DNA of 6,356 nt. It comes from Pseudomonadota bacterium (GTDB lineage: Bacteria > Pseudomonadota > Alphaproteobacteria > Acetobacterales > Acetobacteraceae). This document shows, piece after piece, positions 1 through 5,678 of the stretch; position 1 is the stretch's first letter; every line of letters begins with the position of its first letter. The notes beneath the pieces were generated by a model. That model saw only the letters and a program-made list of their open reading frames with translations, searched no databases and was not told the origin of the DNA. The stretch spans positions 1-6,356 of the forward strand of contig JAKAZN010000046.1 of NCBI GenBank assembly GCA_021815835.1. The letters run 5' to 3'. The position numbers and the translations under genes are program-made.

Positions 1-709
1 AATGCCCGGCATCGGCGATGGCCTCGCCCCGCGAATCCGGCAAGGCGGCCTGCCAGCGCGCATCGTAAGCCGGCCCGGTGATGCGGTCGGCCGCGCCGCT
101 GAGCACCAGGGTGGGCCGCACGATCCGGTGCAGCCAGTGCCGCAGCCGCGGGTTGTGCATGTAGGGCTTCCAGCCGAACAGCGCGAAGGCTTCGCGCCCG
201 CGCGCGATCGCCTCCAGCGTGGCGTCCGGCAGGGTGGTCATATCCACATCCCCGCGCGCCGGCTTGGCCCAGGCCAGTTCCAGGAACCGGTCGCGTGAGA
301 CCGCGTGCATATCGACGATGTCGCGTTCCAGCACGCCGCCGAATTTCACGCCCAAGGGTGCGATCAACGCCAGCCGGGCAAACCGCGCGGCGGAGCGTAC
401 CGCCATCTCGGCCGCGATCCAGCCGCCGAAATCGGCGCCCACCAGCGCAGCGTCCTCCAGCCCCAGCGCGTCCGCCAGATCGAGATACAGATAGGCCAGA
501 TCATCGACCGATCCCGCCCAGTCGGGCAGCGCCGAGCCGCCCCAGCCGGGATGGAACGGCGCGATGACCCGGAACCGCCGCGCCAGCAGATCGAGCCAGG
601 GCCGGTCCGGCTCCAGGCCCTCCCCGGGATGGAGGAATAGCAACGCTGGCCCCTCGCCGCGTTCGGCGATCGCCAGCTCCACCCCGGCGACGGTCCGGGT
701 CCGGATCAT
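1..709 (-). CDS. Alpha/beta hydrolase with aspartate at the nucleophile position (C-terminus cut by window edge)
   Basis: 236 residues are visible, starting at ATG 709 and open to the left edge, so the C-terminus is missing. The fold is recognisable from an oxyanion-type HPGEG (residues 27-31), a HPGWGGS stretch (53-59), the nucleophile elbow LVGADFGGW (89-97), an acid loop SGAADR with Asp208, and an AGH at 234-236 that fits the catalytic histidine. The elbow normally reads G-x-S-x-G in esterases and lipases; here it is G-A-D-F-G with Asp93 (GAT, 431-433). Known aspartate-nucleophile members of this fold are epoxide hydrolases and haloalkane or haloacetate dehalogenases, so a hydrolysis through an alkyl-enzyme ester is possible, but the surrounding sequence looks more like serine-type hydrolases found beside acyl-CoA dehydrogenases. 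The start overlaps the preceding dehydrogenase stop as ATGA and has a good ribosome site (GGAGGTGG, 711-718), so it is the last visible gene of the operon. The substrate is unknown. Family assignment is secure; exact activity is not. Confidence 0.87.
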   Translation of the reverse strand, partial: MIRTRTVAGVELAIAERGEGPALLFLHPGEGLEPDRPWLDLLARRFRVIAPFHPGWGGSALPDWAGSVDDLAYLYLDLADALGLEDAALVGADFGGWIAAEMAVRSAARFARLALIAPLGVKFGGVLERDIVDMHAVSRDRFLELAWAKPARGDVDMTTLPDATLEAIARGREAFALFGWKPYMHNPRLRHWLHRIVRPTLVLSGAADRITGPAYDARWQAALPDSRGEAIADAGH

Positions 710-1836
710 TCCACCTCCGCGGCCAACCGCGCGAGATGATACGCCGTATCCCCGAACGTATGCTCGATCACCAGCGCGCGACGGAAATAATGCCCGACCG
801 CGTATTCCTCGGTCATGCCGATCCCGCCATGTAGCTGGATCGCCTGCTGCGAGACGAACCGCGCCGCCTGCCCGAACCCGATCTTCGCCATGGAAATGGC
901 GCGCGCCCGTTCCGCCGCGTCCGGCTCATCGACGCTCATCGCCGCGAGCATTGCCATGGAGCGGCCCTGCTCCAGCGCCATCAGCATTTCCGACAGCCGA
1001 TGCTGCACCACCTGGTTGGTGCCGATCGGCTTGCCGAACTGCTCGCGGGTGCGGGAATATTCCAGGGTCATGGACTGCATGGTTTCCATCGCCCCCACCG
1101 CCTCGGCGCCCATCGCGGCGATGCCGGCTTCCACCACGCGCGCGATCGTGCCGAACGCGGCCCCGGGTTCGCCCAGGATTTCGGCCGCGACAACATTGGT
1201 CAGCGAGATTTCCGCTGCCCTGGTCTCGTCGCGCAACGCGTAGCCCCGCCGCGCCAGGCCCTCGGCGCCGGCATCGACCAGGAACAGCCCGATCCCATCC
1301 GGATCGTCCCGTTCGCCCTTGACGCGCGCGCTCACCACCAGCTTGTCGGCGGAATCGCCGTGCAGCACGACGCTTTTCGCCCCGTCCAGCACCCAGCCGC
1401 CATTGGCGCGTTTCGCCGTGGTCTGCACATCGGCCAGATCGTAGCGCGCCTCCCGCTCACTATGCGCGAAGGCGAGTTTCAGCCCGCCCTCGGCGATCGC
1501 CGGCAGGATCGCCGCCTGCTGCGCCGCCGATCCCGCCAGCCGCACCGCGCCCCCGCCCAGCACCACGGTGGCCAGATAGGGTTCCAGCGCCAGCGCGCGG
1601 CCGAATTCCTGCATCACCAGCATCACATCGACCGGCCCGCCGCCGAATCCGCCATGCTCCTCCGCGAAGGGCAGGCCGAGCAGGCCGAGCTCGGCATACC
1701 GGCCCCACATCTCGGCGCTCCAGCCGGTATCCTGTTTTACGAACCCCTTGCGCGCCTCGAACCCGTAGCGATCCGCCATCAGGCGCGTGACGCTGTCGGC
1801 CAGCAGCCGCTGGTCGTCGGAAAGATCGAAATCCAT
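706..1836 (-). CDS. Acyl-CoA dehydrogenase, small-subunit (PimD-like) type
   Basis: 376 residues, the usual length for an acyl-CoA dehydrogenase, a cytosolic FAD enzyme that makes the alpha,beta double bond in acyl-CoA and passes electrons to ETF. The N-terminus MDFDLSDDQRLL is typical. The middle segment AFAHSEREARYD (122-133) sits where classical members have the S-E-P-x-A-G-S-D flavin/substrate signature and lacks its G-S-D part. REQFGKPIG (264-272) and QLHGGIGMTEEY (334-345) are the conserved FAD-binding and dimer-contact elements. Near the C-terminus FGDT (361-364) replaces the Y-E-G-T of medium- and short-chain enzymes, so the glutamate base is absent there. This pattern resembles the small subunit of pimeloyl-CoA dehydrogenase (PimD). 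The start overlaps the stop of the upstream dehydrogenase by one base (TGATG), with a weak GAGG at 1842-1845, pointing to coupled translation and probably a heteromer with it. A stand-alone enzyme with a different base is the alternative. Substrate unknown. Confidence 0.93.
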   Translation of the reverse strand: MDFDLSDDQRLLADSVTRLMADRYGFEARKGFVKQDTGWSAEMWGRYAELGLLGLPFAEEHGGFGGGPVDVMLVMQEFGRALALEPYLATVVLGGGAVRLAGSAAQQAAILPAIAEGGLKLAFAHSEREARYDLADVQTTAKRANGGWVLDGAKSVVLHGDSADKLVVSARVKGERDDPDGIGLFLVDAGAEGLARRGYALRDETRAAEISLTNVVAAEILGEPGAAFGTIARVVEAGIAAMGAEAVGAMETMQSMTLEYSRTREQFGKPIGTNQVVQHRLSEMLMALEQGRSMAMLAAMSVDEPDAAERARAISMAKIGFGQAARFVSQQAIQLHGGIGMTEEYAVGHYFRRALVIEHTFGDTAYHLARLAAEVE

Positions 1837-3041
1837 CAGAGCCTCAACACCGCTTTGGACAGAATGTTCTTCTGGATCTCGTTGGTGCCGCCATAGATCG
1901 AGGCAGCGCGCAGGAACAGGTAGTTCCCCGTGGCCTGCTCGGCGGCCTCGGCCAGCATGTCCGGCTCGTTCGCCATCTCGGCCAGTTCCTGCGCCCAGAT
2001 CGGCATCGCCAGCGGCCCCGCGGTATCCATCGCAAGCTCGGTGGTGGCTTGCAAAAGCTCTGTGCCCTTCACCTTCAGCACCGAGGACAACGGATCGGGC
2101 CGCCCGTCGGATTTCTTCGCGCCCGCCGAGACTACGCGATACTGCGTGATCTGCAACGCCTTCATGTCCACCTCGAGTTGCACGACGCGCTGACGGAATG
2201 CCGCGTCCTCGATCAGCGGTCGGCCATTGAAGCGCACCGAGCGCGCCGCTTCCTTCGCCGCCGCCACCCGCTCACGCGACTTGCCGAGCCGGGCGATCCC
2301 GGTGCGCTCGTTCCCCAGCAGGAACTTCGCCACGTCCCAGCCGCGGTTCTCCTCATAGACCCGCATCTCCACGGGCACCTTCACGTCGTCGAAGAACACC
2401 TCGTTCAGGTGATGCGCCCCGTCGATCGAGACGATCGGCCGCACCGTGATGCCCGGCGTCTTCATGTCCACCAGCAGGAACGAGATTCCTTCCTGGCGCT
2501 TGGCGGCGTTCGGATTGGTCCGCACCAGCACGAAGCACCAATCGGCATTGTGCGCGGTGGAGGTCCAGATCTTCGAGCCGTTCACGATGTAATGATCGCC
2601 CTCGCGCTTCGCCGCGGTCTTCAGCGCGGCCAGATCCGACCCCGCCCCCGGTTCGGAGAATCCCTGGCACCACCAATCGTCCAGATTGGCCGCGCGCGGA
2701 AGGAACCGGCTCTTCTGCGCCTCGGTGCCGAACTGGATCAGCACCGGGCCGATCATGGTGATATTGAAGGACAGCAATTCGGGCGCGGGTGCGGCCTGAT
2801 TCTCCTCGATGAAGATCATCCGCTGCACCGCCGACCAGCCCGGCCCGCCCCACTCCTTGGGCCAGGAGATCGCGGCCCAGCCCTTCTTGTTCAGGATGCG
2901 CTGCCAGGCGACCGTGTCCTGCTTGCGCGGCGAATAGCCCAGCCGCATCCGCTCGCGCGTGTCGGTGGGCAGGTTGTCGCGGATGAAGGCGCGCACTTCG
3001 TCGCGGAAGGCGCGTTCCTCGGGTGTGAGACGCAAATCCAT
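1836..3041 (-). CDS. Acyl-CoA dehydrogenase, large-subunit (PimC-like) type
   Basis: 401 residues from ATG 3041. The frame stays open further upstream to 3491, but that stretch lies inside the preceding reductase gene; the N-terminus MDLRLTPEERAFRDEVR matches the family and has a purine-rich ribosome site (GAGGGGGA, 3047-3054). The flavin/substrate signature GFSEPGAGSD (127-136) is intact. KIWTSTAHNADW (157-168) and the C-terminal IYGGTNEIQKN (382-392) are also family hallmarks. In the C-terminal motif Gly384 stands where medium- and short-chain enzymes carry the catalytic glutamate. LGNERTGIA (242-250) offers Glu245 near the position used by isovaleryl-CoA dehydrogenase and the FadE26-type steroid enzymes, so it is the likely base. 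The whole protein resembles PimC, the large subunit of pimeloyl-CoA dehydrogenase. The gene lies 11 bp after the reductase gene and overlaps the second dehydrogenase by one base. Likely role: dehydrogenation of a bulky, branched or dicarboxylic acyl-CoA, inferred from the pair type, not from a visible specificity motif. Confidence 0.93.
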   Translation of the reverse strand: MDLRLTPEERAFRDEVRAFIRDNLPTDTRERMRLGYSPRKQDTVAWQRILNKKGWAAISWPKEWGGPGWSAVQRMIFIEENQAAPAPELLSFNITMIGPVLIQFGTEAQKSRFLPRAANLDDWWCQGFSEPGAGSDLAALKTAAKREGDHYIVNGSKIWTSTAHNADWCFVLVRTNPNAAKRQEGISFLLVDMKTPGITVRPIVSIDGAHHLNEVFFDDVKVPVEMRVYEENRGWDVAKFLLGNERTGIARLGKSRERVAAAKEAARSVRFNGRPLIEDAAFRQRVVQLEVDMKALQITQYRVVSAGAKKSDGRPDPLSSVLKVKGTELLQATTELAMDTAGPLAMPIWAQELAEMANEPDMLAEAAEQATGNYLFLRAASIYGGTNEIQKNILSKAVLRL

Positions 3042-3052
3042 GACAATCCCCC

Positions 3053-4117
3053 TCAGTTCAGCCGCAGATCGACGATGTGGCGCGGGTCGGGCGGGATCTC
3101 GCCGCGCTCCACCCGCTTCACGATATCCGTCAGCGCCGCGTTGGCCGGCGTGGCCAGCCCCACCTCGTCGCCCTTGCGCACCACAAACCCGTTCAGGAAC
3201 TCGATCTCGGTGCGCCGTCCCTTGACCATATCCTGGCCCATCGACGGCCGGTGCGCGCCGCCGCCGGGCTTGGCCGCCTCGGCCAGCCGGTGCTCGTCGT
3301 AATCGCGGGCGGCCGCCGCGTCGCCCTCGCCGGCGCGGGCGATCGTCTCGGGATCCATGTGATGGATCTCCTCCAGCTCGTAGCCCAGCGCCTGACCCAC
3401 CCGGATCGCCTCCGAGCCCAGCCGCGCGCCGAAGCGGCGGATCGTGTCGTTCGTCAGGGTGTCGCGGGTGATCATCCCGGTGCAGGCGCAAATCCCGTTG
3501 CCCATCACGTTGGTCACCAGCTTGGACCAGCGCTCGCCCCAGAGATTGCTGGTTACCAGCGCCTCGTCGGCGTTATCCACCAGCTTCATCACCGCCCGCG
3601 CCCGATCGGTGATGCGCCCGTGCACCTCGCCCACGCGGAACACGGTATGCCCCTTGCCCCGGCTTTTTCCCGCCGCGCGCCGCACATGCCCCGGCTCGCA
3701 CAGATCGACGGTGATGGAGCTCGCGATGCAGCCCAGCACCTTGCCCCAGCCCACCACGCGGGCCACCGTCTCCTCGTTCATGCAGTTCTGCAACGACACC
3801 ACGAACCCGTCCGGCGCCAGGTACTGCGAAATCAGCCGCGTCGCCCATTCGGTGTCGTAGGATTTCATGCAGACGAAGGCGATGTCGATCGGCGCCTCCT
3901 TCGCCAGGTGCTGCGCGTCGGTCAGATGGAGCGCGCGCACCTTGGTGGTGAACTCCTCCCCGGTGATGTGGGAGACCCGCAGCCCATGGCTGCGCATCCG
4001 TTCCACGTGCTCGGGCCAGGGATCGATGAGAGTCACGTCCTCCCCGGCCTGCGCCATATGCCCACCGGCATAAGCCCCCACCGCGCCCACACCCATCACC
4101 GCGATCTTCGCGCCCAT
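3053..4117 (-). CDS. Ketopantoate reductase (ApbA/PanE) family oxidoreductase
   Basis: 354 residues, longer than E. coli PanE (about 300). The family reduces 2-oxo acids such as 2-dehydropantoate with NADPH. The N-terminus has a Rossmann dinucleotide site, GVGAVG (9-14), followed by CMKSYDT (83-89) and LQNCMNEE (109-116), the counterpart of the PanE substrate/cofactor Asn-Gly loop. Lys199 and Asn203 in WSKLVTNVMGN match the catalytic lysine region. RPSMGQDMVKGRRTEIEFLNG (290-310) is the PanE C-terminal block, with Ser292, Asp296 and Glu304. The start at 4117 is chosen because the Rossmann motif follows at once and GGAGGAAGG lies at 4123-4131; an in-frame ATG at 4177 would add 20 unlikely residues and overlap otsA. 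As the first gene of a run with two acyl-CoA dehydrogenases and a hydrolase, it probably acts in that catabolic pathway, not in pantothenate synthesis. Biosynthetic PanE remains possible but is less favoured by context. Confidence 0.9.
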   Translation of the reverse strand: MGAKIAVMGVGAVGAYAGGHMAQAGEDVTLIDPWPEHVERMRSHGLRVSHITGEEFTTKVRALHLTDAQHLAKEAPIDIAFVCMKSYDTEWATRLISQYLAPDGFVVSLQNCMNEETVARVVGWGKVLGCIASSITVDLCEPGHVRRAAGKSRGKGHTVFRVGEVHGRITDRARAVMKLVDNADEALVTSNLWGERWSKLVTNVMGNGICACTGMITRDTLTNDTIRRFGARLGSEAIRVGQALGYELEEIHHMDPETIARAGEGDAAAARDYDEHRLAEAAKPGGGAHRPSMGQDMVKGRRTEIEFLNGFVVRKGDEVGLATPANAALTDIVKRVERGEIPPDPRHIVDLRLN

Positions 4118-4141
4118 CTCGACCTTCCTCCGTTCTTTTCC

Positions 4142-4157
4142 GCTACCGCACGGTAGC
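4142..4157. repeat. Perfect 7-bp inverted repeat with 2-bp spacer; candidate operator
   Basis: The + strand reads GCTACCG-CA-CGGTAGC. The arms match without a mismatch. It lies 25 bp ahead of the reductase start codon and overlaps a possible -10 element. Its size and symmetry suit a dimeric repressor site such as those of TetR-family regulators of acyl-CoA operons; that assignment is inferred. Neither strand has a T-run directly after it and the loop would be only 2 nt, so it is not a good intrinsic terminator. Confidence 0.55.
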
Positions 4158-4177
4158 CGACCCAAGGCCCCGGTCAA
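4142..4177 (-). promoter_or_regulatory. Candidate sigma-70-type promoter of the acyl-CoA operon
   Basis: On the minus strand TTGACC (4177-4172) matches five of six bases of the -35 consensus. After 16 bp, TACCGT (4155-4150) keeps the T, A and final T of a -10 box. The -35 hexamer contains the otsA stop codon. Transcription would begin near 4142-4144, leaving a leader of about 25 nt that carries the GGAGGAAGG ribosome site. The -10 lies within the inverted repeat, so a bound protein would block polymerase. The -10 match is weak and the call rests on position and context. Confidence 0.35.
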
Positions 4178-5556
4178 GCGGGCGCGCCGGACAGCGCCGC
4201 CAGGAACACCTCCGAATACCGCCGCGCGGTCGCGGTGAACACGTGCCCGGCCATCGCCCGATGGCGCGCCTGGCGTTCCTCCAGCCGCATGGTCAGCGCG
4301 ACGTGCATCGCCTCGGCGATCTCATCGGGATCGAACGGATTGACGATCAGCGCGGTATCCAGCTCCGCCGCCGCCCCGGCGAAGCGCGACAGGATCAGCA
4401 CGCCCGGATTGGCCGGGTCCTGGGCGGCGACATATTCCTTCGCCACCAGGTTCATCCCGTCGCGCAGCGGCGTGACCACCGCCATGGCGGCCGCGCGGTA
4501 GAACCCGGCCAGGGTCGCGCGGCGCAGCGGGCGGCTCATGTAGCGCACCGGCACCCAGTCAAATTCGGAATACTGTCCGATCGTCTCGCCCACGATCCGG
4601 TCCAGCTCGATGCGCAGCGCGCGATATTCGCTCACATCCTCGCGCGAGCGGGCCGCGACCTGCAGGAAGCTCACCCGCCGCCGGTGCTCCGGGTGGCGCT
4701 CCAGCAGCCGGCCGAACGCATCCAGCCGCTGCGGCAGGCCCTTGGAATAGTCCAGCCGGTCCACCCCGATCGCCAGCGCGCGGTCCCCGAGACTGGCGCG
4801 CAGCCGGCGCAGCTCCGGCCCGGTCCAGGACTGCGCGGCGGTGGCGGCGAAGCCCGCGGCATCGATGCCGATCGGATCGACGATCGCCTGCGCCCGCCGC
4901 CCGCCCATCGTCACGCCGCCCCATTCGTCCGGCGTCAGGCCCAGGATGTCGCGCACGCCGCGCAGGAAGCCGGCCCGGTGCTCCTCGGTATGGAAGCCGA
5001 TGACGTCGTAGGCGCAGAGGCCGGCCAGGACCTGCTCGGCCCGCGGCAGCGCGCGCAGCACCTCGGGCGGCACGAAGGGCGTATGGAGGAAGAAGCCGAT
5101 CCGCCCGGTCACGCCACGGGCGCGCAAAGCCTCGCCCAGCGGAATCAGATGGTAGTCATGCACCCAGATCAGATCGTCCGGGCGCAGCAGGGGGATAAGC
5201 GCGTCGGCGAAGCGGCGATTGACCTCTTGCCAGGCCCGGTATTCCTCCGCCCGGTAATGGACCAGGCCGAGCCGGAAATGCAGCAGCGGCCACAGCACGC
5301 CGTTGCTGAATCCGGCGTAGAACAGGCGGTACTCGGATTCGGAAAGATCGATGGTGGCATAAGCGATCCCGTTCGATTCCACGGTCTCCGGCGGGCTCGT
5401 CGCGGCGCGCGCCGTGCGCCGTCCGGACCAGCCGAACCACAGGCTTCCCGGACGCAGCGCATCGGCCAGCGCCACCGCCAATCCGCCCGCCCGCGGCCCA
5501 CGCTCCGTCGGCAGCGGAACGCGGTTGGACACCACCACCAGGCGGGGCGCGCTCAT
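4174..5556 (-). CDS. otsA: Alpha,alpha-trehalose-phosphate synthase (GT20)
   Basis: 460 residues, close to E. coli OtsA (474). It is a cytosolic retaining GT-B enzyme that joins glucose from a nucleotide sugar, usually UDP-glucose, to glucose-6-phosphate, giving trehalose-6-phosphate. The family hallmarks are present in order: VVSNRVP (8-14), the N-terminal loop AGGLAVAL with Gly24-Gly25, WVHDYHLIPL (131-140), FFLHTPFVPPE (155-165), GFHTEEHR (187-194), GVDRLDYSKGLPQRL (264-278) with Arg267 and Lys272 for phosphate contacts, and PLRDGMNLVAKEYVA (363-377) with Asp366 and the nucleotide-sugar loop. Nothing essential is missing. No trehalose-6-phosphate phosphatase (otsB) is in the window, and the protein is too short to contain one fused. 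The start at 5556 begins directly with the conserved strand; the ribosome site ahead of it is weak. The gene diverges from a glycosyltransferase and ends 56 bp before the acyl-CoA operon, which probably has its own promoter. Expected role: osmotic, desiccation or heat protection. Confidence 0.96.
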   Translation of the reverse strand: MSAPRLVVVSNRVPLPTERGPRAGGLAVALADALRPGSLWFGWSGRRTARAATSPPETVESNGIAYATIDLSESEYRLFYAGFSNGVLWPLLHFRLGLVHYRAEEYRAWQEVNRRFADALIPLLRPDDLIWVHDYHLIPLGEALRARGVTGRIGFFLHTPFVPPEVLRALPRAEQVLAGLCAYDVIGFHTEEHRAGFLRGVRDILGLTPDEWGGVTMGGRRAQAIVDPIGIDAAGFAATAAQSWTGPELRRLRASLGDRALAIGVDRLDYSKGLPQRLDAFGRLLERHPEHRRRVSFLQVAARSREDVSEYRALRIELDRIVGETIGQYSEFDWVPVRYMSRPLRRATLAGFYRAAAMAVVTPLRDGMNLVAKEYVAAQDPANPGVLILSRFAGAAAELDTALIVNPFDPDEIAEAMHVALTMRLEERQARHRAMAGHVFTATARRYSEVFLAALSGAPA

Positions 5557-5678
5557 GCGCCCGGGCCTATTTGCGGCGGGAACCAGGGCGCGCCTGCCCT
5601 AAATTTGCCTGATCCACCGGGTGAAACGCTGCCACCCCAGGCCGGACGCCACCGGCCGCCCCAGGAAGGCACGCCGCC
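5557..5678. promoter_or_regulatory. Divergent intergenic region between otsA and the GT4 gene
   Basis: These 122 bp must hold the start signals of both outward-facing genes unless otsA is transcribed from elsewhere. Visible structure: the inverted repeat AGGGC-gcgcct-GCCCT (5585-5600), containing the 8-bp palindrome GGCGCGCC (5587-5594); an AT-rich stretch TAAATTT (5600-5606), the best -10-like sequence for the plus strand, without a clear -35; and a second inverted repeat GGCCGG-acgcca-CCGGCC (5640-5657) just before the GT4 ribosome site. In such GC-rich DNA short repeats of this kind can arise by chance. No promoter is assigned with confidence. Confidence 0.4.
5663..5669 (+). promoter_or_regulatory. 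Ribosome binding site of the GT4 glycosyltransferase
   Basis: AGGAAGG sits 9 bp before ATG 5679 and supports this start. The next residues, MRIAQIAPL, form the first beta-strand of a GT-B fold, so a later start would cut the domain. Confidence 0.6.

Noticed and set aside
2049..3302. A 417-codon plus-strand open frame opposite the acyl-CoA dehydrogenase and reductase
   Set aside because: Same His/Arg-rich antisense composition; it spans two clearly coding minus-strand genes and has no recognisable motif.
3042..3491. A 150-residue upstream extension of the large acyl-CoA dehydrogenase frame
   Set aside because: It lies inside the reductase gene in another frame, is Arg/Gly-rich without family similarity, and the proper N-terminus with a ribosome site begins at 3041.
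4142..4157. The inverted repeat after otsA as an intrinsic terminator
   Set aside because: The loop would be only 2 nt and no T-run follows on the minus strand (GGAAAAGAA comes next), so it reads better as a protein-binding site.
5579..5604. GGAAC at 5579-5583 as the -35 of an EcfG general-stress promoter for the GT4 gene
   Set aside because: The expected CGTT-like -10 is absent at 16-18 bp spacing (TAAA or AAAT is found). On the opposite strand a CGTT occurs at 5628-5625 but has no matching GGAAC.
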